A stretch of DNA of 64,000 nucleotides from Sipunculus nudus (taxonomy: Eukaryota; Annelida; Sipuncula; Golfingiida; Sipunculidae), in assembly GCA_026874595.1 (NCBI GenBank), contig CM049319.1:39129473-39193472 (forward strand). Reading direction: 5' to 3'. Numbering within the stretch: position 1 is the stretch's first letter; every line of letters begins with the position of its first letter. Under the pieces are notes generated by a model. That model searched no databases. It was not told the DNA's origin and saw only the letters and a list, made by a program, of their open reading frames with translations. The translations under genes and the position numbers were made by a program. Positions 1 through 11,915 of the stretch are shown here, in pieces.

Positions 1-62
1 GTCAGAAGACGGTGTGGCATCGACCACTAAACTGTGACATAATACCCCTCGCCAAGTTACAG
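1..62 (+). CDS. ARHGAP39: ARHGAP39 exon, end of second WW domain (cut by window start)
   Basis: This is the 3' part of a coding exon that begins left of the window. Read with position 3 as first codon base it gives 20 codons without a stop, including TVWHRP and CDIIPLAKLQ, and ends in phase 0 at CAG followed by GTAAGT. TVWHRP carries the second tryptophan and the proline that close a WW domain. The run TVWHRP..CDIIPLAKLQ, continuing into TLKQNTE in the next exon, matches what I remember of human ARHGAP39 just after its second WW domain. WW domains bind proline-rich ligands; in Drosophila the Vilse protein links this part to the Robo receptor (established knowledge). The only doubt is where the exon begins. 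Confidence 0.9.
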
Positions 63-94
63 GTAAGTGCCAGAGTCCTATAAGAACACTTGAC

Positions 95-1440
95 AACCTT
101 TGAAAATCTTCTTCTCTGAAATCTGAAATATTTCACAGAAATGATCCTAGAGACAAGCTCTCTCAAGTTTGTTCAATTGTTTTAAGTTTGATGAATTTTT
201 GTGGAGTTGCAGGAATTTGAACTTACTCATTTAGGCAAGAAAGCATACAAAAATAATCTCAGAAATGACAGGAGCTAGGTTCACCAAGTTCTGTGCATGG
301 TCACATGACTCATATTTGAAATTGCAGTTTTTGTGGTGCAACCTGCATCTATCTGTTTCATACGGGCAAAAACCTCATAATTTTAACCTCTTTCAGTTTA
401 AAAATGTTTTATGATGAAGCTGTCCAGCTGAATGGTTTAATTTTTCACAAGAATTATCCTAGTGTAGTGTCCTTTCAATTGTATAAGAATAGTTTTGGAT
501 TCATTGATTTTTGGTAAAGTCATAGAAAGCTGAAGTTGGTTTTGTGGCCATTAGTGAGCCTATTTCAAGCTGAGGGCTGCAATAGTCTTCTTCTATTGTT
601 TCAGCTTCTGTAATATTGCACAAAAACAATTCTTATATGGCCTTTGTTCAAGGTGGTCTTTTTTCAACAGGCCAAGCTTGTGTCTGTATCTATAAATAGC
701 TTGGCAGACTGCCAACTATTTCAGATTTGGCAACAGGCCAAAGGTCAGTCTTGATCTATTTATATAGCTTTGGCAGACTGCCAACTGTATCAGATCAGGC
801 AACAGTTCAAGAGTTCACTCAGTGCAGCTGGCTGCAGTTCAAGAGTTCACTCAGTCACGCCAGGTGTAGGTAAAGAGTTCACTCAGTGCAGTGGCTGCAG
901 CTAGCAATTTGTGCCGGTTCACTCAGGGCAACTGCCTCTCTCTACTGAGACTGGTCAGTCCAGTGCACCTGACTCAAGAGATGTTTGATGTATTGGCCTG
1001 ATATTTTGATGGCTTTCTCGTACACAAGACTGGTTTCAACACCTACAATGACTTTTGCACTGTGTTTGTACCTGCTTATTTCTCAGGATGGATTTAATAT
1101 ATCAGCCTGAAATTGTGCATATTTATACAAATTGAATAATTTCATTGTACACAAGACTGGTGGCGCCACCTTCAGTAATTTTTGCACAGTGTATGTCCCT
1201 GCTTATTCCTCAGGAGTGATTTGACAAATCAGCCTAAAATTATACATGTCGATACATCTCAGATAGTTTGTTGTATACAAGACTTGTGGCGCCACCTACA
1301 ATTGTTTCATTCATCTGTGCACATAGCAGAAGAGTAGTTTGAAGTATCTGTCTGAATATTGCATGTCCATACATCTTTGAGGGCTTCTCCTACACAAGAC
1401 TGGTGATGCCACCTTCAATCATTTTTGTGTTGTAATTAGT
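95..1440 (+). repeat. Family 1 (GCGAACCTGTG) element fragment
   Basis: Intron sequence closely related to the second half of the family 1 elements at 20500-23069 and 27923-33465. It has the same order of blocks: TTTCACAGAAATGATCC, then several copies of a CAAGAGTTCACTCAGTGCAG unit (about 780-910), then repeated blocks with ACAAGACTGGTGGCGCCACC. Neither the 5' GCGAACCTGTG terminus nor the 3' CACAGGTTCGC terminus is present, so it is truncated at both ends. No coding potential is seen. Confidence 0.7.
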
Positions 1441-1453
1441 GCATGTACTAATT

Positions 1454-2045
1454 GTATCCCCAGACAAAGTGGGGATACTATGGTTTCACGACGGTCCCGC
1501 CGCCGCAGAAAAACCTTGTGAGCGGGATAACTCAAAAAATATTCCACTGATCTTTTTCAAACTTTACATTTGTATAGATATAGGTAAGGGGACGAAGCCT
1601 ATTTAAAATGGGGTCATGACCTATGCTAGGAGAGTGACCTTGACCTTGAATAGGTCCATTTTTGCTGAAAATAACACAAATTCTTAAATATCTCAAGTAA
1701 GCTTGCATGGACTTGACTTGTATATGACCCATTGGAAAAGCAAGACCCAGATTGATTTTGGGGTCATGAGGTCAAAGGTCAAGGTCACAGGACACATCTT
1801 TAAAAAGATTGTGGATGCATTTTCAGCCAAATAATTCATTTCAGATCATTCATCTTGCACATATAGTTCACCTGCCAAGAGTGGAAGACCCCTATCAATT
1901 TTGGGGTCACAAGAACAAAGGTCAGGGCCTTAATGGATCTAATAAGGTTTTTACAACAAACCAGGAGAGAAAAACTTTTAATCAGTTGCTGTGCAAATAC
2001 AGACAGGATATTATTGCCAGATCTGCAGACAATGATATTTGAAAA
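1454..2045 (+). repeat. Family 3 (GTATCCCC) element, 5' fragment
   Basis: It starts with GTATCCCC-N9-GGGGATAC (1454-1478), a perfect 8-bp stem, followed by a GC-rich block GGTCCCGCCGCCGC and then AGGTCA-rich sequence. The same start opens the full-length family 3 element at 49479. This copy lacks the 3' TGTCTGGGGATAC end and fades out near 2045. It carries AGGTCAAAGGTCAAGGTCA near 1770. Confidence 0.75.
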
Positions 2046-2910
2046 TACTGATACCTTGAACAATACAATAATGTCAATCCACTGTGATATTTAAAGTAAT
2101 CCTTAAAGGAAACATCAGCTTGGCATCATGATCCATTAGTCACTTGCATTCATTTCAACTGTGCCATATTTGTCTGTGTCATATTTGTCCTTGCTGTCTT
2201 TTTGAGTGTGTCACTTGTGCATATATACAATTTTTTGCCCCACCCCTCTATACCATGTGTGCATATGTGTGTGCTGGTGATGCTGCGTGACCCTTCCATA
2301 ATGTGTCCCTCAGGTTTGATTGAATCATGCCAACATTTGTACACCATTCCCAAACATACTTGTAAAAATAAAGTGAAGACTGGAACAAGACTAATGAGTG
2401 TTTGTTCACCCCGGTCCTCATCAGAGTGGCCAGACTTGTGATGGAGAAGTCTCTCGGTCGCTGATGCTAATTGGAAGGGTGAGACAATTATACGGAGGCC
2501 ATTCATCAGCTCGTTTAGATGGCAGGTCTTTGTCTGAGACCATATGAGTCAGTCGGTCTTTGCATGATGATAGTCTCAGTGTCCAGTATAAATAGCAGTA
2601 CAATGCATAGGAAGACACTAAACAGATGGGGGACAAAAGCTCACTACAATAAGACCCTGCACCACGTCAGGAGAAGCCTTTCTCTCGCCATGATGACTAT
2701 TGGAGCATATCAGAGAAGTCACCATCAACACCAGCATAGTTTAAAAAGTGAGAGCTGGGACATGCCATCACTGGTACCAAGGGAGTTCCCAGGATTGGCA
2801 TTTGTAACTATTCCTTTGTACATTATATCTGTTGTACCGTGCTTGTTTTCTTCATAAGAGATGGGTTCTTTCTTACATGGTTGTATCTGTTCATGTTCAT
2901 TCATGACTTT
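2046..2910. other. Intron sequence, no gene or known repeat recognised
   Basis: Moderate-complexity intron DNA between two repeats. Open frames of 70-120 codons overlap on both strands here, but none shows a recognisable domain, splice context or homology to the surrounding gene. This is one of the few stretches of the first intron that does not match another part of the window. Confidence 0.5.
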
Positions 2911-3350
2911 TTAGCTCAGCTGACTTTAAGTCATCTGAGGTACAGTCATGGTCCGTCTGCCGTCCGGGCACCCTTCTGTTAACAGGGCACATTTTGAAAC
3001 TGTTGGACCTACATAACCAAAATTCGCCATACAGTTAGATGTCCCCAAAATATCAATATCACTGAACTGTATTTGATCATATATAATATTAGTATTCCTC
3101 TATCCATTTCCTATGTACAGACCAGGAAATATATTTACTCACTTAACATGAGAATTGCTGAAGCTAGAGACTTTTTTTTCAGGGATATAACTTTATTTTA
3201 TAAAGATTTAATTGTATACAAAAAATTAGATCTGAATTTTGCAAATTTTTTAAGTTATTAGCATTAATAAAAAATCAGTACCTTAAATTTTGTCCAACTT
3301 TGGCCACAGCAGGATTTTTCCCTGTATACATTGTTAATTTAATTTTCACA

Positions 3351-3352
<2 letters not shown>

Positions 3353-3392
<40 letters not shown>
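3353..3392. repeat. (TA)n microsatellite
   Basis: About 20 uninterrupted TA dinucleotides inside the family 2a element, at the place where related copies read CACAGCATGTACACATAAGG. Confidence 0.95.
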
Positions 3393-3397
<5 letters not shown>

Positions 3398-3483
3398 TTT
3401 AATCTTTTTAAATCTGAAATTTCAAAGGAATTTATTGAAAAGAGTAGCTAATATTCAAGTTTTTAGACACCATGTCAAATATT

Positions 3484-4925
3484 GTTCATATCAGGCCAAC
3501 CAGATTAAGAAATTAATATTTCAATTATTTGGAACAACCAGCCAGATAAAGTTAAAAGATTTACAATCCTTGCACCAAGAAATAAAGGAGAGCTCAATAT
3601 GATTCATTTTCTATCTAAGATACAATCTTTAAATATTTCATGGGTTAAACGGTTCCTCAGGGGCCCTTTAGAAGATGGATGGAGACAGATTATAAACGTA
3701 CAATTTAAAAACCTTGGTTCAGTTATTTTTAAATGTAATTTGAAAGAACGTGTCATACATACCTTTAGCGACTCATGCGATCCATTCTGGAAAGATGTGC
3801 TTTACCATTGGTGCAAATATAATTTTAACAAGACAGTTAAACCAGATGAAATTCAATCACAAACATTATGGTATAACTCTCATATGAAGGTTAAAGATAA
3901 AGTAATTTTTTATAAGAAATTGCAACAATCTTTCTGACATAACAAAAAAATTGGTTAACTATCTAGAATTTAAGAACATATATCTAGAACGTATAAAGAA
4001 TTCATTAACAAATACAAAGTTAGTACAAACTTTATAAAATATGCAGGTTTAGTGAACTCAATTCCAGCTTGTTGGAAAAGAGAGGTAAAAAATAACCCTA
4101 GAAGCACAAGAATATATGGTGGACAAAATAATAAATAAGAAAAACACGGCACAGTATGTATACTTAAATATAATTTAATATATCTATGAAAAACTAGAAA
4201 AGCAAGCAGAGAAATGGATTGGTGAACTAAGATTACAAAATAAAGAAAATATCTTTAAGGCATTCAAGAATATTGTCATGATCACTTTTTCAGAGAAACT
4301 AAGAATCCTTCAATTTTACCACTCAATCCACTTCTTTATAAACTGAAAATAAGCGAAACTGAACTTTGTTCTTTTTGTAAAAAGGAAAAAGAAACTTACT
4401 TACATATATTTTATCGCTGTGAGGTAATCCATAATTTATTAGTAACATTTAAGAGCTGGTTAAAAGACCTGGAACTACTTTCAAACTTAGGTAATACATT
4501 AACAGAAACAATATTAATTCTCAACACCTCAGGGGACAGCTTACTGGATATATACTCTATTACTGTTACTAAAACATTATATATATACATGTAAATGCAG
4601 AGGGAAATTACCAGTATTCTCTGTGTATAAAACATATGTCACACAAATTTATAAAATTGAAGAACATATTGCAAGGACGAAAGGTAAAATGGTGACACAT
4701 ATTCAAAGGTGGAAAACTTTCAAACCATACACATAGGAAACGAATAATAAAGTATAAAAAAAACAAAATATTTACCCTACATTTCAAATCACAAGAACAT
4801 TTTTACTTCTGTTATGTACCTTGTCATTTGTATTTGTATGTATGTATGTATTGTCACTGTCATCACACTGTCACGATGTACAATGTACTTTGCTATATGT
4901 AACTTATGTTAATAATAAAAAAAAA
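3484..4925 (+). mobile_element. Decayed LINE (non-LTR retrotransposon) 3' end
   Basis: Translation in shifting frames gives the carboxy-terminal part of a non-LTR retrotransposon ORF2. It includes SLNISWVKRFL and DPFWKDVLYHWCKYNF (3599-3937), LWYNSHMKVKDKVIFYKK, then a zinc-knuckle-like segment ISETELCSFCKKEKETYLHI followed by F-YRC (about 4340-4420). This order resembles the region after the reverse transcriptase in L1/Tx1-type LINEs (from memory of the family). Reading frames change near 3590 and several stops follow 3937, so it is dead. The 3' end is marked by AATAATAAAAAAAAA (4911-4925). The endonuclease and reverse transcriptase are absent, as expected for 5' truncation. It is not a host gene. 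Confidence 0.7.
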
Positions 4926-5605
4926 GTATATCATGCCAACCAAGTACAGTGTGGAATGCACAGCTGGTAACACAGCCCTGGCCTCCCCAAGCTATAACAT
5001 AATGCCCTTCATGCCTGGCTCCCTTTGCCTAGCTGAGTCTGGGTGTCTCCGAGTTCCACATGTTTTCCTGTTAGCATTGTTGATTTAATTTCATAGGATG
5101 CACTTTTATGGATTTAAGCTTTTAATGTCTTAAATATGAAAGGAATTGATAAAAATTGTAGCCTTATATCTAAGTTTTTTTAAGATGATGTCATTAAAAT
5201 ATCTGCTATTTATATCAGACATGGCTTATGCCATAGATAGTGTGGCTACCTGAGGGGGTTTATAAAACAATTGACAGGTCAAATAAACAAGATTAATCTT
5301 ATAATTTCAAAGTTAAATCAAATTTTTGTTCAGACTGGAAAAATTTTGGATATTTTTAACCAAATAAATTTTCAGCTCTACATATTGCAAATTTATGTTT
5401 GAAAATATAATAAGGTGCAAATACTTTGCTGCATTTCATTGAAAATTTCATGCTTATCTCTTAAAGTCGGGTAAACCTGGCTTTGAATAACATTGAAACA
5501 ATAAATTAATCAGGTATATTGGGCAAATTTTCATGGGATATAATTTTTAGCTCACATGGCCATATATTTAACTGTGGAGAACTATTACTTTTACACAATT
5601 TTTAT

Positions 5606-7570
5606 TAGCTCAGCTGAATGAAAATCAACTGAGGTATAGGTATGGCGCTTTTTCCGTTGTCTGTCAGGCAGTCCATCAGTCCAGCTGTCCATTAGCAGGG
5701 CACAAATAACAGCTGAGCCTGGAAACCTGTATCTAAATATCCAAGAAGGGTAATAAAAAATCTCCTTTAAAACCTGAAAATAAGGTCACTATGACCTATA
5801 TCCTCCAAACTATGGGGCTTGCAGGCATGGCCAAATTGGGCGAACGATCGTTTCGTTCGCCCGGAGGTAACCCTAACTGGATTTAGGGCGAACGATTTTT
5901 CGTTCACCTAAATTTCCTGGACAAAATCTATGGAAATGGATGATATATATTAATATTTCTCGCAGAAAAAATTATCCTGAATATATTTTTTCAACTATAC
6001 CGGTCATTTTGTGTTCAATTTAACCAAAATATACCCTTTGCATGCAGAACAACTGGGCTTAACCGCATATTTACGGTAACCAATTGCAGCATAATAGAGC
6101 AGGGTACCAGTCTATGCCGTGTCATGATTTACTTCAACTCCCGGTATGACATGGTATAGAGACAGCCATACAGGGGGTGTGTTCGTGTGCTGGAATAGCC
6201 AAAAGAAACTTGGTTGTTCTCGAATGGTGTACTGACAAACTTTGTGACAATGACAAATTCCCTCGCTTTAATTTCCCGCGAAAATTGACAGTAGTGTGAG
6301 TTTGTATGCATTCCCATACGATATCTTCAGAGATATTTTTGCCTCACCGCTCATTCACGGGGCAAGATCGTTTTCAAATGCACACCAAAGAAGTGACATA
6401 GAACGAGTGATCTTTCAACGAAGTGGATTATCTTCACGGTCTATGAGTTATTTTATCTTATATTAATAAACTTTCAGACACAAAAACGGATAAGAATTGT
6501 TTTATAATTTTGAAAATCAGCAAAAATAACAAATATCATATTTGGATTATCAGGGTTTTTTTTTTTAGATTATCAGTTTTTTGAGAATTTTGACACAGAC
6601 AAGCCTCTTTTGACTACTCGTACTTCACCGGCCGACATCATTACTTTCCAATGACTTCATTTTATAACATATAATTTCAAATAACAAATCAGAGAGAAAA
6701 GTTTGTTAACGATTGGTACAATTTCAATGAATATAATTGAACCTTTGCTTTTTTTTTAGACACAGAATATGTTGTTAGCATTATGTATTTTAAATTGAGA
6801 CAAAAAAAGTGCACACGATCAGGAATCAAAAGGCAAAAAATGTAAATTTGTTGGTCTTCAAATGAACTTTATTTATAATTAAACAGAAAAAGTGCAGATA
6901 GTCTTAATTTTCAGCATTTTCACAAATTTGTAATGCATTGGGGAGGCAGCTTTCATCTGTCCAGTTTGCTTAAATAAGCTGGTGCACATGTTTTACATAG
7001 AGATTTTTACTTTTAAATAACACCAGCTGCTACTTTATCAGCATGCTTTAGAGTTACACAAATGGGGTGGGTACTGATAGATGTTATGTAAGAAAACCCC
7101 ACTATATGCTTAATTCAGGCAATTTAAGGTATATTTCTACCCTGTTGACAGTTTATTGAATAAACAGTATGAAACAAAGTTTCTTTAATGAATCTTTATT
7201 TCTACCTTTGAGTTATAACAATCACTGGCTCAATCACATATTTGCTTGTTGGAGTTCAGTGAGTTGAATGTTCCAAGTCAATGTGATCTGAAACATGGAA
7301 TGGGTCACCCTAACAAAATGGGTTACCCCATTGCAAAATTGGGTAACCTGAAAATAGGTTACCCAAATTTGAAATTTTCCCATGCCTGGGCTTGCAAGCC
7401 CCCAAGAATAATTAAAAATCTGATACAAAACCTCCAGTCCCTTAATAATTAATGCATGGATTGTCTTGAAACTTGCCATGAATATGGACCATGATTAGTT
7501 TTGTAAGTTCCTGAAAGCTGGTGGCGCCATCTGTATTTTTTTCTTATTTTTACGAATATTTTTCTATTTT
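5606..7570 (+). repeat. Family 2b element interrupted by a hAT-like insertion
   Basis: It starts AGCTCAGCTGAATG with the family 2b variant (TCAACTGAGGTATAGG, then ATGGCGC). It proceeds through GGGCACAAAT, CTGGAAACC and AAGGTCACTATGACC to CTATGGGGCTTGC, where a 1565-bp element intervenes, and resumes with AAGCCCCCAAGAATAATTAA, matching 57110-57260. A degenerate palindrome (GGTGGCGCCATC, about 7520) sits near its end. It has no 3' hairpin terminus before the next 5' end at 7571. Confidence 0.65.
5815..7395. mobile_element. hAT-like non-autonomous DNA transposon with 8-bp TSD
   Basis: The element proper is 5823-7387 (1565 bp). It is flanked by GGGCTTGC at 5815-5822 and 7388-7395, an exact 8-bp target-site duplication as made by hAT transposases. 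The ends are short inverted repeats AGGCATGG / CCATGCCT. Removing the element and one duplication restores a continuous family 2b sequence, which supports the boundaries. Hairpins lie inside both ends: GGGCGAACGA-TCGTT-TCGTTCGCCC (5838-5862), a weaker second one (5886-5909), and GGGTAACCT-N6-AGGTTACCC (7341-7364). No transposase frame is visible, so it would need a partner in trans. Confidence 0.75.
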
Positions 7571-7850
7571 AAGCTCAGCTGTCATCTAAGCTATAGTGAT
7601 GGTCCTTTGTCCGTCGTCCGTTTACAGGGCAAGTTTTGAAACAGTTGGATCTACAAATCCAAAATTCTACAAAAAGTTAGCCGTCCCCAAGTTCTCCTAC
7701 CATACCAAAAATGGGTCACTGCAACTTTTTTCCTTTGAGAAATTAAGCAAAAACCTCTGTTTTCCAGTAAAAACCTATTGTTACACTTCAAAACTGCCAA
7801 CTTTGAAAACCACTGGTGTTATTGTATTCATGTATTTCTGTAGATTCAGA

Positions 7851-8478
7851 TAATATGGTGGGCTTAAAATTTTTGTGGTTTTTTAACAAAATGCATATCG
7901 TGGGGTATATGAATTTGTGGAAAGACAATGACAGTTATAGGAAATCATGGTTATTAACATCACACGCAAGGGAGAAGAGGACATATGTACTCAGGTATAG
8001 TACACCGTTGGCTCGACTCGGATGCATATCACATGGTGCACCTGTACCACAGTTAATTGGGATAGTGTTGAGCAAACAACCTTGGCCCTACCTGAGCCTA
8101 ACAAAGGAATTAATCAGCCGTGACCAACACTTGACAGGGCTCACTTTTATGCATGCAACTATATGGTCTGCAATATTCAGAATAAGTTCAATTTACATTC
8201 GCTTCCCGTGGTAATGCAAATGAGTTAACATGGCCCTTGACTTTTAAGCCAATAGGGAACTTATAAGTCTGGTTTTATCTCTACTGAAAGAGAGTAGAAA
8301 AGGCTGGTTCGAAAAAAAGGCTGTGCCTCAGTAACTGTGGTTACAACATAGGAACATGTGTACCGTTCTTGTCCTGCCAGAAATACCACTTTGCAGTATT
8401 GTTCTATTTCACCCGAAATGTTGAAGGAGGAAATATGGAAATATGTTTTCAGTTTAAAGTAAATTTTGATATCGTTTT
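7851..8478. other. Unassigned insert, no gene recognised
   Basis: This sequence breaks the family 2a element and is not repeated elsewhere in the window. It has an open frame of about 130 codons (7816-8214, + strand), but its start lies in repeat DNA and the translation shows no domain I recognise. It may be a fragment of another mobile element. Confidence 0.35.
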
Positions 8479-10516
8479 TAGCTCAGCTATAGCTATCACT
8501 CTTCAGAAGCCGTCTGGCTGTCTGTCTGTCTGTCTTAATAGGGCACAAATGGTAACCACTGGACCTGGAATCTTCCAACTTTACATCCAGAGAGGTTAAT
8601 GAAAATCTCCTTGGAAACCTGGAAAGAGGTCTCTGTTACCCATATTCTTCAAGCTATGGGGCTCCGAAGTACCCCCCCCCCCAAGAATAATGAAAAATTT
8701 GATACAAAACTCAAGTTTCTGACCAACTAATATATTAATTACCATGATTCTTTGCATGGATATTGATCATGGAGTGTTTCATCAGTTTCTGCAGACTGGT
8801 GGTGCCACCTGTATTTTTTCAATTTTTTACGATATTTTTTCTCTATTTTTGAGACTTTAAAAGATGCGGTCATCTGTTAACAGGGCAAAAATCATAACTG
8901 CTGGACCTGGAATCTTGTAACTTTACATTCAGAGAGGTCCTTGAAAAGTCTCCTTGGAAATCTGGAATAAGGTCTCTGTTAGTCATATTCTTCAAGATGT
9001 AGGGCTCTGAAGTACCCCCCAGAATAATGAAAAATTTGATACAAAAGCTCAAGTATCTGAACAACTAATGCATTGATTACCTTGATTCTTTGCATGGATA
9101 TTAATCATGGAGTGTTTCATCAGTTTCTGCAGATTGATGGCACAACCTGTATTATATCGATTTTTTATGATTTTTTTCTCCATTTTTGAGACCTTAAAGG
9201 GGCTCAATCACCTATCTGACCTTTATAAACTTAAAAGGTAATCCCTTGGAGCTTTTATAAAAATAGGCCAGAAAAAATGGATATTACCTCACACAGGCTG
9301 CTTGTTTCGTTTCTATCAGTGTGTTTGTAATATGTGCGGGCCCGCTAAAATAACCAAAACAAATTCAACAAGGGCGTCTGGCAGCAAGTCAGATAAGCCA
9401 GAACTTAGCGAATAGGCGTTTTGCAACAAGTGACCTTTCTACCTCCGCATATATGAACCCTGAACCCTACCACCTTAGGTTATGCGTTTTCCTGTTTGTC
9501 AACATTGCTGTGTTTACAAACATGTAGTTGATAAACAAGCTCCTACATCCTTCACGCAGCCCTGATAAGAACTTTTCAAAACCAAAATTACCCTTAGATC
9601 ATTAATATATACACAGAGCAAGCCAGATATTGCATAAATTCTTTTTCAAAATGTAGGTGAATGGGCACCTTTAAAAGATGCGGTCATCTGTTAACAAGGC
9701 ACAAATTGTAACCGCTGGACCTGGAATCTTCTTACTTTACATCTAGAGAGGTCCATGAAAAGTCTCCTTGGAAATCTGGAATAAGGTCTCTGTTACCCAT
9801 ATTCTTCAAGGTATAGGGCTCCGAAGTACCCCCCAGAATAATGAAAAATTTGATACAAAAGCTCAAGTATCTGAACAACCAATGTATTGATCACTATGAT
9901 TCTTTGCATGGATATTGATCATGGAGTGTTTCATCAGTTTCTGCAGACTGGTGGTGCCACCTTTATTTTTAAGATTTTTTACGATTTTTTTCTCAAATTT
10001 TGAGGTCTTTAAAGATGCAGTCATCTGTTAAAATTGCACAAATCGTAACTGCTGGCCCTGGAATCTTCTTACTTTAAATCCAGAGAATTACATGATAATT
10101 CTCCATGGAAACTTGGAATTAGGTCTCTGTTACTCATATATCAAGTATCTGACTAACTAATACATTGATCACCATGATTCTTTGCATGGATATTGGTCAT
10201 GGAATGTTTCATCAGTTCCTGCAGACTGGTGGGGCTACCTAAAATTTTTTCGAATTTTTACGCATTTTTATCTTTATTTTTGAGACCCTCAAAATTATGA
10301 GCACCCAAGAAATAATGCAAAATACACACAAATTGCTAGATTCCTCAGGAAAGGTTGGTTGGATTGTCATCAAATTTGTTGAGCTTATGGGTCTTGATGA
10401 ACTTAAGCTAAGATGCATGAACAATGATGCCACCTACATTATCTTAATTAGCTGCCTGTGCAAGGACATATTGTCAACGTGTCAGTCAGCTGAGCGTCAT
10501 GACCAATGGGTCACTC
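8479..10516 (+). repeat. Family 2c element with ~340-bp internal units
   Basis: The 5' end is TTTTTAGCTCAGCTATAG. The body is several units of about 340 bp, each running from GTCATCTGTTAACAGGGCAC through CTGGACCTGGAATCTT, GGTCTCTGTTACCCATAT, AAGTACCCCCCAGAATAATG and CAGACTGGTGGTGCCACCT to TTTTTGAGACC. The 3' end is GTCAGCTGAGCGTCATGACC followed by AATGGGTCACTC, the inverted complement of the 5' end plus the family 2 hairpin; here the hairpin centre has one mismatch. A TTAA-targeting MITE is nested at 9198-9670. Confidence 0.75.
9194..9674. mobile_element. TTAA-site MITE (piggyBac/Kolobok-like)
   Basis: The element is 9198-9670 (473 bp), flanked on both sides by TTAA (9194-9197 and 9671-9674). 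The ends are imperfect inverted repeats: AGGGGCTCAATCACCTA on the left, and TAGGTGAATGGGCACCT on the right, whose complement starts AGGTGCCCATTCACC. Excision with one TTAA gives GAGACCTTAAAAGATGCGG, nearly identical to the uninterrupted sister unit at about 8850, so the boundaries are well supported. No open frame of size; it is non-autonomous. Confidence 0.8.
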
Positions 10517-10682
10517 AATTTTTTTACTAAAAATCTATTTTCACACTTCACGCCTAATATCAAAACCACTCATCTGGTTTTCTTCATATTTACCATGAAT
10601 ATTCCTCTATATGTTCCTAGTTCCTATGTACATGCCAGAAGTTAAGTCAGTATTTATACAATTGTATCCACTAAAAACGCCG

Positions 10683-11526
10683 CCGTGTTTGTTTCCGGAG
10701 AACTCCTCTGAGACTACTGGATGGATTATTCAGAAACTTACACCAATTATCGGGTCACATGTGAACTGGTGCCTAACCAATAAGCCTTGACCCCTGACCT
10801 TTCCTCTCTGCCCAGTGTCCGTTTGTGCGTCTGTTTCCACACGTAAACCCACGTATCTCGGGAACCGTTTGACCAATCAGGAAAAAAAAATTACAAAAAT
10901 GTAGCCCTTGCATAGCTTTATAGCATACACAAAAAATGGTGGCGCCACCTGCAGCCATTTTTGCATAGCATCCATCTGTTTGTCTGCCTTGGGTTAAAAT
11001 CACTCATATCTCTGCAGTGGTTTGACCAAATTACTTGAAATTCGGCATGCGTATACATCCCACATAGCTTACTTGATTTTATGACAGGTGGCACCACCTA
11101 CATTCATTTTTACGCTGTAGACATCCATGCTTATATCTCCGGACTCGTTCGACCAGTCAGGAAAAAATGTTTACACAAATGTAGCCCTTGGATAGCTTTA
11201 TAACATATACAAAAATGTTGGCGCCACCTGCAGCCATTTTTGCATAGCGTCCATCTGTTTGTCTGCTGTGGGATAAAATCACTCATATCTCTGCAGTGGT
11301 TTGACTTTTCAACCTGAAATTTTGCATGTGTATACATCTTGGATAGTTTCTCGTTCAAATAACAGAAGGCACCACCTACAATCATGTTAACGTGGCAGAC
11401 ATCCATTCTAATTTGTAACACATCTCACTCTATTTCCCCTTGCCGCCTAATCTATGCCTCACTTCACCCGTTCCTCTCTTATTTTGGCAAATACATGTAG
11501 TCGCTTGTTGACTACCCATATTCTAG
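10683..11526 (+). repeat. Family 5 element, short copy
   Basis: It contains GGTCACATGTGAACTGGTGC, CCGTTTGTGCGTCTGTTTCC, then two ~285-bp units with ATATCTCGGGAACCGTTTGAC and GGTGGCGCCACCTGCAGCC. It ends GTAGTC-N7-GACTAC, then CCATATT and CTAG (11523-11526) followed by T. The same end occurs at 19567-19570. The hairpin-spacer-CTAG end fits a Helitron-type 3' terminus. The 5' boundary is approximate. Confidence 0.65.
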
Positions 11527-11915
11527 TTTTTATGTGTTTCAGTTTATGAACTGGAGCCACCAATTATCCTGTTTGTTCACCTGCATTAATTGATACACTG
11601 ATTAATTACACCAGCCAAGATACAATCAAGTCATGGTGTTTTTAGCCAGGGTATCCAGTTTAGTTTTGAACAGTAGTCAAGAATGTATGCAAAATAGTGT
11701 TATGGTTGCTGTTCTATTATCTGTAGTGCACTACAGTTGAGGGACCCTCATGAATATATTGGCAACTGCTGCATGAACATGACACAACATGACCACTTAC
11801 ACATTGAAGCAACATACAAGATAATCCTGTATAAAGTAATCATCCGTGGAGCTTTTCATATTCAGGAACCAAAAGTGTCATGTTATAACTTATGTGTTAT
11901 TATTATTCATTTCAG
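11527..11915. other. Intron upstream of exon 2
   Basis: Intron sequence leading to the 3' splice site of the next exon. The acceptor is preceded by TTATTATTATTCATTTCAG. No other feature is recognised. Confidence 0.6.

Larger units (their letters stand above)
2911..5605 (+). repeat. Family 2a element, interrupted by a LINE
   Basis: It begins TTAGCTCAGCTGACTTTAAG, the family 2 5' end, followed by GTCCGTC-type sequence and AACAGGGCAC. Blocks around 3060-3480 match 46990-47570 (CAGTACCTTAAATTTTG and TTGGCCACAGCA). Similarity is lost at about 3484, where a decayed LINE starts, and family 2-like or unassigned sequence follows from about 4926. No 3' hairpin terminus is seen before the next element starts at 5606. 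Confidence 0.6.
7571..10675 (+). repeat. Family 2a element interrupted by other insertions
   Basis: The 5' part (AAGCTCAGCTGTCATCTAAG, 7571 to about 7850) matches family 2a (AAACAGTTGGATCTAC, AAAACCTATTGTTACAC). Matching sequence resumes at about 10520 (CTATTTTCACACTTCACGCC to ACATGCCAGAAGTTAAGTC). Between them lie unassigned sequence (7851-8478) and a family 2c element (8479-10516). Confidence 0.6.

Noticed and set aside
2150-2857. Overlapping frames of 71-118 codons on both strands
   Set aside because: They contradict each other, show no domain, and lack splice sites compatible with ARHGAP39 phases.
7816-8214. Frame of 132 codons, the longest outside the exons and LINE apart from the open part of exon 4
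   Set aside because: No recognisable domain, it begins inside a family 2a repeat and has no splice context. Kept only as an unassigned insert.
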